From an uncultured Lachnospiraceae bacterium (lineage in GTDB: Bacteria; Bacillota; Clostridia; Lachnospirales; Lachnospiraceae): a DNA stretch of 64,000 nucleotides. The DNA is taken from NCBI GenBank assembly GCA_947246015.1, contig CAMXQE010000015.1, forward strand, positions 16,659-80,658, in the 5' to 3' direction. A model generated the notes under the pieces. That model was not told the origin of the DNA. It saw nothing but the letters and a program-made list of their open reading frames with translations, and searched no databases. Shown one piece after another: positions 1-8,182 of this stretch (positions are counted from its first letter, which is position 1; every line of letters begins with the position of its first letter). Position numbers and translations under genes: made by a program.

Positions 1-614
1 AAGCGATAGTCTGGAACTGGTATGCGGGAATGGAAAGCGGCAATGCCCTTGCGGAAGTGCTGCTCGGCGAGGTGAATCCTTCCGGTAAGCTTCCGGAAAG
101 TTTTCCTTACAGCCACACGGACTGCAGTGCCCACTGTGTCGGTGACTTTGCCGAAGAGAAGCTGCTGCATTACAGAGAGGGCATCTATGTGGGATACCGG
201 TATTATGAGAAACAGGAGATACCGGTGCAGTATTGCTTTGGACATGGATTGTCATACACGGAGTTTGCCTACAGCGATATGACAATCGAAAAGAGGGAGA
301 GTGCGGCGGAGTTTGGCGTGAAGGTAAGCTGTACGGTGAAGAATATGGGGAAATATGCCGGAAAGGAAATTGTGCAGCTTTATATCAGAGATAAGAACGG
401 CAGGGTGGATAAGCCGGTGAAGGAATTAAAAGGCTTTGAGAAGGTAGAACTGGCGGCAGGGGAAAGTAAGAGGGTGGATATCGGTCTGTCCGGGAGAGAT
501 TTTGCATATTATGAGGAAGCGGCGGGAGAGTTTCAGGTGGTTCCGGGGGAATATGAAATTCTGCTGGGGGCTTCTTCACAGGATGTGCGGCTGTGCGGGA
601 CGGTCAGAGTGTAA
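1..614 (+). CDS. Glycoside hydrolase family 3 beta-glucosidase, C-terminal part
   Basis: The reading frame is open from the window edge (first complete codon at base 3), so the ORF-track start at 30 is internal and the gene begins upstream. The visible part matches the end of a GH3 exo-glycosidase: the (alpha/beta)6 sandwich end with GNALAEVLLGEVNPSGKLP, then YRYYEKQEIPVQYCFGHGLSY, which leads into the C-terminal fibronectin III-like domain (VQLYIRDKNG, PVKELKGFEKVELAAGE). These enzymes remove terminal beta-linked sugars from oligosaccharides. No signal peptide can be judged. The substrate cannot be deduced from this fragment. Confidence 0.9.
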   Translation, partial: AIVWNWYAGMESGNALAEVLLGEVNPSGKLPESFPYSHTDCSAHCVGDFAEEKLLHYREGIYVGYRYYEKQEIPVQYCFGHGLSYTEFAYSDMTIEKRESAAEFGVKVSCTVKNMGKYAGKEIVQLYIRDKNGRVDKPVKELKGFEKVELAAGESKRVDIGLSGRDFAYYEEAAGEFQVVPGEYEILLGASSQDVRLCGTVRV

Positions 615-676
615 GATGTCCTGCGCAAAGGAAAACGATGTTATAAGAAAGCAGTAAGGAAGGCGGTGCTGGAAGC

Positions 677-1336
677 ATGGAGAGGAACGCACAGGAAGCA
701 GGGCAGGGGAAAAAGGGAAAATTCATTGCGTTTGAGGGGATTGACGGGAGTGGAAAGAGCACGCAGATAAAACGGCTGGCGGAGCGGCTGAAAAAGGAAA
801 ATATAGACTTTTATATGACGATGGAACCTACGGATGCACCGATTGGCGCGATGATACGTCAGATTCTGAAAGGGCAGATGAAGGCAGACCCAAGAGTAAT
901 TGCGGCATTGTTTGCGGCAGACCGGCTGGACCACCTGCTGAATGATGCAAACGGGATTGCATCTAAGGTAGAAACGGGAACGACGGTGATTACGGACCGG
1001 TATTATTTTTCTTCGTATGCTTATCACAGTGTTGATATGCCCATGGAATGGGTGATTCAGGCGAATGAGCAGAGTGCGGGGATTCTCAGGCCGACGGTTA
1101 CGGTCTTTATAGATGTGGAGCCTGACACGGCAATGGAGCGGATTATAAGGAACAGAGAGCAGCAGGAACTGTTCGAGAAAAAATCCAGATTAGTGGAAGT
1201 CAGGAAGAAATATTTTGAAGCGTTCGACCGGTTGAAAGACGTGGAAAAGATTGTCATTGTGGATGGAAACGGCTCTCCGGAGAAAACGCAGGAGGCTGTC
1301 TGGAAAGAAATCAGAGACTGCCTGGCAGCAAAATAG
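677..1336 (+). CDS. tmk: Thymidylate kinase (dTMP kinase)
   Basis: Phosphorylates dTMP to dTDP with ATP for DNA synthesis. The P-loop FEGIDGSGKST lies at residues 19-29, preceded by about 14 extra residues compared with the usual MGKFI start; no better in-frame start is visible. The DRYYFSSYAYH segment is the family DRY motif and EPTDAPIGAMIR is the substrate-side loop. Its 219 residues are close to the family norm of about 205-215. It is followed after 78 nt by cheB, an arrangement with no obvious functional logic. A TMPK-like paralogue is possible but the motifs are canonical. Confidence 0.93.
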   Translation: MERNAQEAGQGKKGKFIAFEGIDGSGKSTQIKRLAERLKKENIDFYMTMEPTDAPIGAMIRQILKGQMKADPRVIAALFAADRLDHLLNDANGIASKVETGTTVITDRYYFSSYAYHSVDMPMEWVIQANEQSAGILRPTVTVFIDVEPDTAMERIIRNREQQELFEKKSRLVEVRKKYFEAFDRLKDVEKIVIVDGNGSPEKTQEAVWKEIRDCLAAK

Positions 1337-1414
1337 AACTTTATATTCCGGATTGGATATGATATTATAAAAATCCATGTAAATAAGTAAAATGATAGAA
1401 AAGGCGGAAAAGAA

Positions 1415-2434
1415 ATGCAAAAAATAAAAGTGTTGGTAGTAGAAGATTCTGCAGTATTCCGTGAAATGCTGGTCAAAGGATTGCAGGAGGATCCGGGGAT
1501 TGAGGTGGTTGCCGAAGCGGAAAATCCCTTTGAAGCCAGGGATGCCATCGAACAGCATCTGCCGGATGTCATTACTTTGGATATAGAAATGCCGAAGATG
1601 AGCGGTATCGATTTCCTGAAGAGACTGATGCCCCAGTATCCCCTGCCGGTCATTATGTTAAGCGGCCTGAACGGAAAAGTGTTTGAGGCGATGGCGGCAG
1701 GCGCAATGGATTTCGTGCATAAACCGGTAAACCTTTCTCCGACGAATGTGAAGGAATTCATCCGTCAGGAATTGATTGTAAAAATAAAAATTGCGGCTTC
1801 GGTAAATGTGGAGAAACTGGTGCGCAGGGAACCGGTTCATCCGTTCAGGGAAGTGAAACTGACCCCGAATAACTGTGTGATTGCAATAGGAGCTTCGACC
1901 GGAGGACCGGAGGCTATCCGGGAAGTTTTAAGCGGGTTTGGCAGGGATATTCCGGGAGTTGTTGTCGTGCAGCATATGCCCGCCGGTTTTACCCGTACGT
2001 ATGCAGAGCGGCTGGACCGGCTCTGCGAAGTGGAGGTAAAGGAAGCGGAAGACGGGGATGCGGTAAGGCAGGGACGGGTACTGTTAGCGCCCGGCGGCCA
2101 TCAGATGAGGGTGGTAAAGAAAGAGGCCGGATATTTCGTATCGGTAAAAGAGGAACCAAAAGTGAGCGGGCACTGTCCTTCCGTAGACGTGCTCTTCGAA
2201 TCCGTGGCGAAAACGGCCGGAGCGGAATCCATAGGAGTGATTCTGACCGGCATGGGCGGGGACGGTTCCAAAGGGATGAAAGAGATGAAGAACCGGGGAG
2301 CCGTTACAATCGGTCAGGATGAAGACACCTGCGTCGTATACGGGATGCCCAAGGTAGCATATGATATCGGTGCGGTAACATATCAGATGCCGCTGGGAGA
2401 TATTGCGGATAAAGTGTATAAGATTTTGGGTTAG
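1415..2434 (+). CDS. cheB: CheB-type protein-glutamate methylesterase with receiver domain
   Basis: N-terminal receiver (about 1-120) with acidic pocket E10/D11, phospho-acceptor D56 in TLDIEMPKMSG and K103 in HKPVN. C-terminal CheB methylesterase with the expected Ser-His-Asp set: S161 in IGASTGGPEA, H187 in VVQHMPAGFT and D283 in LTGMGGDG. Known function: demethylates or deamidates chemoreceptor glutamates when phosphorylated by CheA. The start has an AAGGCGG ribosome site. Two bases after its stop comes the cheA GTG codon, so the pair is one operon. No CheR, CheW, receptor or flagellar gene is visible anywhere in the window. Confidence 0.93.
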   Translation: MQKIKVLVVEDSAVFREMLVKGLQEDPGIEVVAEAENPFEARDAIEQHLPDVITLDIEMPKMSGIDFLKRLMPQYPLPVIMLSGLNGKVFEAMAAGAMDFVHKPVNLSPTNVKEFIRQELIVKIKIAASVNVEKLVRREPVHPFREVKLTPNNCVIAIGASTGGPEAIREVLSGFGRDIPGVVVVQHMPAGFTRTYAERLDRLCEVEVKEAEDGDAVRQGRVLLAPGGHQMRVVKKEAGYFVSVKEEPKVSGHCPSVDVLFESVAKTAGAESIGVILTGMGGDGSKGMKEMKNRGAVTIGQDEDTCVVYGMPKVAYDIGAVTYQMPLGDIADKVYKILG

Positions 2435-2445
2435 AGGTGCGGAAT

Positions 2446-3774
2446 ATGGGAGAAAGTTATAGTCCGGAAGGAATGCTGGATTCCTATTTGTATGAGTGTT
2501 TCCAACTGCTGGAACAGATGGAGGATATCGTATTTTCGGGAGAGACAGAAGATTTTTTCAGTGCGGAGGATATTCAGGAGATTTTCCGTATCCTGCATAC
2601 GATAAAAGGAACCTCCAGTATTATGATGTATGATAATATCGGAATGGCGGCGCATAAGCTGGAAGATATTTTTTATTATCTGCGCGAGGCTGCCATTGAG
2701 GAACTTCCGAAAGAAGGGCTGTCGGAGTGTATTTACATGGCAGCGGATTTTATGGCGGAGGAATTAAGTAAGATTAAAGAGGGGGAGAATCCGGATGGAA
2801 GTCCGGAAGGAGTCATCCGGGAGGCGGAGCGTTATCTGGAGGAATTGAAATTCCATCTCCGGGAGCAGGGAACCGAACTGCCGCCTGAGAACATATATGC
2901 GGCTCCGGGAATGTATTATAATGCACCGCAGAGAAAAGAAAAACCGAAGAAACCGGTTAAGATAGATTTGGGAATGGAACCGGAGCAGAATCCGGGAATG
3001 CAGCCGGGAGATTACGTTATTCTGGGCGGGAAGCAGACCGAAAAAGATGCTTTGGTAGGCATCCGTATAAGCAAATTAGAAGAAATCACTCTTTTATCCA
3101 AAAAACTGGTACAGCTTGACAAAGAATTGGAAAGAATGGAGAAGAAAGAAATCGAAAGCCGGTTACATGGAATTGTGAAGGAATTGAAAACATGCGTACA
3201 GGATATGAGAAAGACGCCGATAGCGACGGTTTTCCGGAGGATGAAACTGGTGGTATATGACCTTTCCCATAAGCTGTCGAAAGAAATCGGGCTTGAGACG
3301 GAAGGGGAGGAACTTCTCGTGGACCGACTGGTGGCCGAGCAGCTGACGGACCCTTTGATGCATATCGTGAGAAATGCCGCAGACCATGGGATTGAAGACG
3401 TGGAGGAAAGAAAGAAAGCCGGAAAACCTGCGAAGGGTACCATATGGCTGAGTGCGGAAAAGAGGGGAAAGCGCCTCCGGCTGTCGGCAAGGAATGACGG
3501 AAAGGAGCTGGATGCCCGTAAAATATTTGAACGGGCAAGGGAAAAAGGATTCATACCGGAGACGGCGGATATCGGGGATTATACCAGGGAGGAAATCTTC
3601 CTGATGGTTACTTATCCCGGATTTTCCACGATGGATAGGGTGACGGAAATATCGGGAAGGGGAATCGGTATGGATATCGTAGCCAGCCGTTTGGAGGAAC
3701 TGGGCGGCATTTTACGGATAGGAAATATGCCCGGAGGGGGCATGGAAGTCACGATGGAAGTGCCTACAGATTGA
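2446..3774 (+). CDS. cheA: CheA-like histidine kinase lacking the CheW-like (P5) domain
   Basis: Start chosen at the ATG (2446) because AGAGGTG sits 7 nt upstream; the ORF-track GTG at 2437 is part of that site. An N-terminal Hpt domain carries the phosphorylatable histidine in RILHTIKGTSS (about residue 51). A linker of about 90 residues rich in Pro, Glu and Lys follows, then a helical dimerisation region and a HATPase with N-box HIVRNAADHGIE and G-boxes GRGIGMDIV and GGGMEVTMEVP. The protein stops straight after the ATPase at about 442 residues; CheA is normally about 650 and ends in a CheW-like receptor-coupling domain. It may therefore signal without the standard CheW/receptor array. Confidence 0.88.
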   Translation: MGESYSPEGMLDSYLYECFQLLEQMEDIVFSGETEDFFSAEDIQEIFRILHTIKGTSSIMMYDNIGMAAHKLEDIFYYLREAAIEELPKEGLSECIYMAADFMAEELSKIKEGENPDGSPEGVIREAERYLEELKFHLREQGTELPPENIYAAPGMYYNAPQRKEKPKKPVKIDLGMEPEQNPGMQPGDYVILGGKQTEKDALVGIRISKLEEITLLSKKLVQLDKELERMEKKEIESRLHGIVKELKTCVQDMRKTPIATVFRRMKLVVYDLSHKLSKEIGLETEGEELLVDRLVAEQLTDPLMHIVRNAADHGIEDVEERKKAGKPAKGTIWLSAEKRGKRLRLSARNDGKELDARKIFERAREKGFIPETADIGDYTREEIFLMVTYPGFSTMDRVTEISGRGIGMDIVASRLEELGGILRIGNMPGGGMEVTMEVPTD

Positions 3775-3799
3775 ATTTCCCGCAGATTGAATTTCCTTC

Positions 3800-3828
3800 T
3801 TTTCGGAATCGGACGGATGTGTTACAAT
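3800..3828 (+). promoter_or_regulatory. Possible sigma-A promoter of pyrH-frr
   Basis: TTTTCG (3800-3805), 17 nt, TACAAT (3823-3828) in the cheA-pyrH gap. The -35 is weak. The gap also holds a short direct repeat of TTGAATTTCC around the cheA stop. Confidence 0.4.
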
Positions 3829-3879
3829 GGATTCAGATTTTAAGTAACATGCTAGAATAGGAATGATAAGGTGGAGACT

Positions 3880-4572
3880 ATGAAGAGAATATTGCTGAAA
3901 CTCAGCGGGGAAGCGCTGGCGGGTGAGAAGAAAACCGGATTTGATGAGGAAACGGTCAGAGGCGTAGCCCTGCAGGTAAAACAGCTGGTGGAAAATACGC
4001 AGGTGGGAATTGTAATCGGAGGGGGCAATTTCTGGCGCGGCCGTTCCAGCGAGCATATCGACCGGACAAAGGCAGATCAGATTGGTATGCTGGCAACGGT
4101 CATGAACTGCATTTATGTATCGGAAATCTTCCGCTCGGCAGGGATGGAGACAGAGATTCTGACACCTTTTTCCTGCGGCTCTTTTACCAAGATGTTTTCC
4201 AAGGATAAGGCTAATAAATATTTTAAGCAGGGGAAAGTGGTATTTTTTGCAGGAGGCACGGGACATCCTTATTTTTCCACGGATACAGGCGTGGTGCTGC
4301 GTGCCGTGGAGGTAGAGGCGGATGTAATACTGCTGGCAAAGGCGGTGGACGGGGTATATGACGCCGATCCGAGGTCAAATCCGGATGCAAGGAAATATGA
4401 GGAAGTGTCGATTGAGGAAGTGATTGCAAAGAACCTTCAGGTAGTGGATATGACGGCATCCATTCTTGCGAGAGACAACCGGATGCCTATGTGGGTGTTC
4501 GGACTAAATGAAACGGACAGTATCGTGAATACGGTAAACGGTAAGTTCAGCGGGACAAAGATAACGGTTTAG
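3880..4572 (+). CDS. pyrH: UMP kinase
   Basis: Converts UMP to UDP; a hexameric amino-acid-kinase-fold enzyme unrelated to other NMP kinases. The start is set at ATG 3880, giving the characteristic MKRILLKLSGEAL, with AAGGTGG just upstream; the ORF-track GTG at 3871 lies within this ribosome site. Visible motifs: GIVIGGGNFWRGR, ADQIGMLATVMN, FFAGGTGHPYFSTD and LLAKAVDGVYDADP. 230 residues is normal. It lies 18 nt ahead of frr, the usual bacterial pairing. Confidence 0.97.
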   Translation: MKRILLKLSGEALAGEKKTGFDEETVRGVALQVKQLVENTQVGIVIGGGNFWRGRSSEHIDRTKADQIGMLATVMNCIYVSEIFRSAGMETEILTPFSCGSFTKMFSKDKANKYFKQGKVVFFAGGTGHPYFSTDTGVVLRAVEVEADVILLAKAVDGVYDADPRSNPDARKYEEVSIEEVIAKNLQVVDMTASILARDNRMPMWVFGLNETDSIVNTVNGKFSGTKITV

Positions 4573-4590
4573 GACAGGAGGATACGGAAT

Positions 4591-5142
4591 ATGGATGAAA
4601 GACTAAAAGTTTATGATGGGAAGATGAAGAAAGCGTTTGAATATCTGGAGGCTGATTTTATGACCATCCGTGCAGGCAGGGCAAATCCCCATGTACTGGA
4701 TAAAATCAGGGTGGATTATTACGGGACGCCTACGCCGATTCAGCAGGTGGGGAATATTACCGTACCGGAGGCGCGGATGATTCAGATTGCTCCGTGGGAA
4801 AAGTCTTTGATTAAGGAGATTGAGAAAGCGATTCTGGCTTCCGATGTGGGCATCACTCCTTCCAATGACGGTGCGGTAATCCGCCTGGTATTTCCGGAAC
4901 TTACGGAAGAAAGAAGGAAGAGCCTTGCAAAAGAAGTAAAGAAGAAGGGGGAAGACGGCAAGGTAGCAGTCCGTAATATCAGAAGGGACGGAAACGACGC
5001 TTTTAAAAAGCTGGCAAAAGAAGATGTGTCCGAAGATCAGATTAAGCAGCTGGAAGACGAACTTCAGAAGATGACTGACCGGTACATTAAAGATATTGAT
5101 AAATTGGTGGATGAAAAGTCAAAAGAGATTCTTACCGTATAA
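4591..5142 (+). CDS. frr: Ribosome recycling factor
   Basis: Splits post-termination ribosomes together with EF-G. The 183-residue length, the ADFMTIRAGRANPHVLDKI segment and the C-terminal NIRRDGNDAFKKLAKEDVSED helix region are diagnostic. Ribosome site AGGAGG, 10 nt upstream of the ATG. Cotranscribed with pyrH; a hairpin follows the stop before uppS. Confidence 0.97.
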   Translation: MDERLKVYDGKMKKAFEYLEADFMTIRAGRANPHVLDKIRVDYYGTPTPIQQVGNITVPEARMIQIAPWEKSLIKEIEKAILASDVGITPSNDGAVIRLVFPELTEERRKSLAKEVKKKGEDGKVAVRNIRRDGNDAFKKLAKEDVSEDQIKQLEDELQKMTDRYIKDIDKLVDEKSKEILTV

Positions 5143-5164
5143 AGATTCAGGAAAGGGTCAGCGT

Positions 5165-5196
5165 AAGGGACAGTCGATGCAGTCGTATTGTCCCTT
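5165..5196 (+). terminator. Hairpin after frr, possible terminator or attenuator
   Basis: AAGGGACA (5165-5172) pairs with TGTCCCTT (5189-5196) around a 16-nt loop, followed by only two further T. The short T-run argues for partial termination or attenuation ahead of uppS. Confidence 0.45.
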
Positions 5197-5292
5197 TTGG
5201 CGGTATGGACAGGTACGTGTATACGGATGCACGGAAGCAAAGAGAAGGGGTGCGGCAGCAGGCATGGCAGCCGCGCGGTCATGGGTGACAGG

Positions 5293-6036
5293 ATGCAGGA
5301 AAAGCAGAACGATGGAAATAATAAAGAAAGAAAAATTCCGAACCATGTTGCAATTATTTTAGACGGTAACGGCAGATGGGCGAAAAGCAAAGGGATGCCG
5401 AGGAATTACGGGCATGTACAGGGTGCAAAAGCGGTGGAAGTAATCTGTGAGGAGGCTTACCGGATGGGTATCCGGTATTTAACCGTGTACGCTTTTTCAA
5501 CGGAAAACTGGAACCGTCCGAAGGACGAAGTGGATGCGCTGATGAAGCTGCTGCGCAATTATTTGAAAACCTGTTTAAAGACGGCGGAAAAGAACCGGAT
5601 GTGTGTGCGCATTCTCGGAGACAAGACAGGGCTGGACGAAGATATCCGGCAGCGTATCGAAGAATTGGAAAAGGCGACGGTGAACAATGACGGGCTTCAT
5701 TTCCAGATAGCCCTGAATTACGGCGGCAGGGATGAAATCGTACGGGCGGTGAGGGAACTGTCCCGAAAGGTTGGAAACGGGGAACTGGAGGCAGGGCAGA
5801 TTACGGAAGATATGATAAGCTCCATGCTGGATACCAGAGGACTTCCGGAGCCGGATTTGCTGATACGGACCTGCAATGAGCAGCGGATATCCAATTTCCT
5901 GTTGTGGCAGCTGGCTTATACGGAATTTTATTTTACTTCCGTGGCATGGCCGGATTTTACAAAAGAAGAATTGGAAAAGGCCGTAGAGGCATATAATAAG
6001 AGGGATAGACGATATGGTCTGGTAAAGGGTGATTAG
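5293..6036 (+). CDS. uppS: Isoprenyl transferase, undecaprenyl diphosphate synthase type
   Basis: Cis-prenyltransferase that extends farnesyl diphosphate to C55-PP, the lipid carrier for cell wall synthesis. Signature VAIILDGNGRWAKSKG, TVYAFSTENWNRP and the C-terminal DLLIRTCNEQRISNFLLWQ are present. In the last motif SGE is replaced by CNE, slightly unusual. The ORF track starts at TTG 5188 inside the hairpin. I prefer ATG 5293 (MQEKQNDGNN) on homology length (247 residues), but no strong ribosome site marks it and ATG 5281 is possible. First gene of the uppS-cdsA-dxr-rseP run. Confidence 0.93.
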   Translation: MQEKQNDGNNKERKIPNHVAIILDGNGRWAKSKGMPRNYGHVQGAKAVEVICEEAYRMGIRYLTVYAFSTENWNRPKDEVDALMKLLRNYLKTCLKTAEKNRMCVRILGDKTGLDEDIRQRIEELEKATVNNDGLHFQIALNYGGRDEIVRAVRELSRKVGNGELEAGQITEDMISSMLDTRGLPEPDLLIRTCNEQRISNFLLWQLAYTEFYFTSVAWPDFTKEELEKAVEAYNKRDRRYGLVKGD

Positions 6037-6048
6037 GAGGTAGCGGTT

Positions 6049-6870
6049 ATGTTTGTGACTCGTTTGCTTAGCGGCATTGTGCTTGTAGTGATTGCCCTTG
6101 TGACGTTGTTTACGGGCGGTTATCTTTTGGCTGCCGTCTGTCTGTGCATTTCCCTGATTGCATACAGCGAGCTTATGGGAGCCTGCGGAATCCACGCTAA
6201 AGGACAGAAGATAAGTGCATTGGAAGGAGCCGGGTATCTGGGAATCTTCGGCTATTATGCAGTGGTGGTATTTACAGGAAACGCAACGGCACAGCTGCTC
6301 GGCATATTATTCGTAATGATTGCATTTATGTTCGTATATGTGTTTGCTTTTCCGAAATTCCGGGCGGAGCAGGTGATGGGCAGTTTTTTCTGTTTTGCTT
6401 ATGCGCCGGTGATGTTCGCATTTATTTATCAGACGAGGAAACTTCCCCATGGGCTCTATCTTGTCTGGATGATTTTCATCAGTTCCTGGATATGCGATAC
6501 CTGTGCGTACCTGACCGGTATCCTGATAGGGAAGCATAAAATGACACCGAAACTCAGTCCGAAGAAGTCCGTGGAAGGAGCGGTCGGCGGTATAGCCGGT
6601 TCTGCGCTGGTGGGCGGTCTGTACGGATATTTTCTGGTGGAAAATGCAGTATCAGGGCAGGAAATCACATGGATTTTGGTTATTATCAGCGCGGCGGGGG
6701 CCATGATATCCCAAGTGGGGGATTTGGCGGCATCTGCGATTAAGAGGAACCATGAAATTAAGGATTACGGTCATCTGATACCGGGACACGGAGGTATTAT
6801 GGACCGGTTTGACAGTGTGATATTTACGGCGCCGATGATTTATGCGCTGGCAGTTCTGTTAATTAAATAA
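6049..6870 (+). CDS. cdsA: Phosphatidate cytidylyltransferase
   Basis: Makes CDP-diacylglycerol from phosphatidate and CTP for phospholipid synthesis. 273 residues with about eight hydrophobic segments and the CDS signature near the C-terminus (SQVGDLAASAIKRNHEIKD, then LIPGHGGIMDRFDS). AGGAGG lies 8 nt before the ATG. It follows uppS by 12 nt. After it comes a hairpin-rich gap before dxr. Confidence 0.96.
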   Translation: MFVTRLLSGIVLVVIALVTLFTGGYLLAAVCLCISLIAYSELMGACGIHAKGQKISALEGAGYLGIFGYYAVVVFTGNATAQLLGILFVMIAFMFVYVFAFPKFRAEQVMGSFFCFAYAPVMFAFIYQTRKLPHGLYLVWMIFISSWICDTCAYLTGILIGKHKMTPKLSPKKSVEGAVGGIAGSALVGGLYGYFLVENAVSGQEITWILVIISAAGAMISQVGDLAASAIKRNHEIKDYGHLIPGHGGIMDRFDSVIFTAPMIYALAVLLIK

Positions 6871-6936
6871 AGTCGGAATAAGGGCGCTTCAGCGGGGTGC
6901 TGGCTTTAAGCCTGAGGAAGCGTGCATGAGGGATAA

Positions 6937-6965
6937 GAGTGAAAGATTTTTCAAATCTTTCACTC
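6937..6965. repeat. Perfect 13-bp hairpin between cdsA and dxr
   Basis: GAGTGAAAGATTT (6937-6949), loop TTC, then AAATCTTTCACTC (6953-6965), with no mismatch. No T-run follows, so it is not a classic terminator. A further small palindrome, GGCTTTAAGCC, lies just upstream near 6902. Confidence 0.75.
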
Positions 6966-6970
6966 CGCAA

Positions 6971-7031
6971 GTTTGTGTCTGCGCTGCATCCACAAACTTG
7001 ATATGCGCAAAAAGCAGCGCTGAAATGAGGA
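6971..7031 (+). repeat. 61-nt leader element, copy 1 (before dxr)
   Basis: Aligns without gaps to 21921-21981 upstream of clpX; I count 51 of 61 identical bases. It starts GTTTGTGTCTG and ends GAAATGAGGA, so it contains the ribosome site of the downstream gene. Internal pairings: GTTTGTG with CACAAAC, and alternatively GCGCTGC with GCAGCGC. This copy also encodes a minute ATG-to-TGA frame of six codons. Confidence 0.75.
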
Positions 7032-7036
7032 TACAC

Positions 7037-8182
7037 ATGAAAAAATTGGCTATTTTGGGTTCGACGGGGTCAATAGGAACCCAGACGTTGGAAATTGTGA
7101 GACAAAATGAGGACCTGCAGGTGGTTGCCCTGGCTGCAGGCAGCAATGTAGAGCGGATGGAGCAGCAGATTCGCGAGTTCCGGCCATCCGTGGCGGCGAT
7201 GTGGAGCGAGGAAGCATACAGGGATTTAAAAGCACGTGTGGCGGATACGGGAGTACGTGTCTGCTGCGGCATGGAAGGGCTTTTGGAAATCGCCGTGATG
7301 GAAGAGGTGGAAGTATTGGTTACGGCGATTGTGGGAATGATTGGAATAAGGCCTACGATTGCGGCTATCGAAAGCGGCAAGGCGATTGCACTGGCAAATA
7401 AAGAGACTTTGGTGACGGCGGGGCATATTATCATGCCGCTGGCAGCGGAACATAAAGTTCCAATCCTGCCGGTGGACAGTGAGCACAGCGCCATTTTCCA
7501 GTCCATGAACGGGGAAAATAAGCAGCGCATCACAAAGATACTGCTGACGGCATCAGGAGGGCCTTTCAGGGGCAAAACGAAAGCCGAACTTAAAGATATG
7601 AAGGTGGAGGATGCCCTAAAGCATCCAAACTGGGCGATGGGAAGGAAGATTACCATTGATTCCGCTACCATGGTGAATAAAGGGCTGGAGGTCATGGAAG
7701 CGAAATGGCTGTTCGGCGTGGATTTGGACCGGATTGAGGTAGTGGTGCATCCGCAGAGTGTGATTCATTCCATGGTGGAATATGAGGATGGGGCAGTAAT
7801 GGCACAGCTCGGTATGCCGGATATGAAGCTGCCGATTGCTTATGCGCTGTTTTATCCCGACCGCAGGCCGCTTCCCGGAAAAAGGCTGGATTTTTCCGCT
7901 TTGGGCCAGATGACTTTTGAAAAGCCGGATTTAGAGGTGTTTACCGGATTGAGGCTGGCTTTTGAAGCAGCGGGAACGGGCGGCAGTATGCCTACGGTAT
8001 ACAATGCGGCAAACGAGATGGCGGTAAGTCTGTTTTTGGAACGGAAGATAGGATTTTTGCAGATTCCGGAGCTGATAGGAGCCTGCATGGAACAGCATAA
8101 GACGGTGCCGGCTCCGAATGTGGAAGAAATCCTTCTGGCGGAGCAGGAAGCATATGAATTCATAAGGCGGGTGATAAATTGA
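7037..8182 (+). CDS. dxr: 1-deoxy-D-xylulose 5-phosphate reductoisomerase
   Basis: NADPH-dependent second step of the MEP isoprenoid pathway, feeding the C5 units used by uppS and, with ispG downstream, the same pathway. Start set at ATG 7037 (MKKLAILGSTGSIG, the dinucleotide-binding motif), with GAGGA upstream; the ORF-track start at 6926 reads through the leader element. Motifs include ALANKETLV, LPVDSEHSAIFQ, ASGGPFRG, HPNWAMGRKITIDSATMVNK and EAKWLFG. 381 residues is the normal length. Stop overlaps the rseP start region. Confidence 0.97.
   Translation: MKKLAILGSTGSIGTQTLEIVRQNEDLQVVALAAGSNVERMEQQIREFRPSVAAMWSEEAYRDLKARVADTGVRVCCGMEGLLEIAVMEEVEVLVTAIVGMIGIRPTIAAIESGKAIALANKETLVTAGHIIMPLAAEHKVPILPVDSEHSAIFQSMNGENKQRITKILLTASGGPFRGKTKAELKDMKVEDALKHPNWAMGRKITIDSATMVNKGLEVMEAKWLFGVDLDRIEVVVHPQSVIHSMVEYEDGAVMAQLGMPDMKLPIAYALFYPDRRPLPGKRLDFSALGQMTFEKPDLEVFTGLRLAFEAAGTGGSMPTVYNAANEMAVSLFLERKIGFLQIPELIGACMEQHKTVPAPNVEEILLAEQEAYEFIRRVIN

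Noticed and set aside
1057-1761. 234-aa minus-strand ORF across tmk and cheB
   Set aside because: Shadow of two well-supported plus-strand genes.
5096-5362. 88-aa ORF overlapping frr and uppS
   Set aside because: Other frame of the uppS leader; no support.
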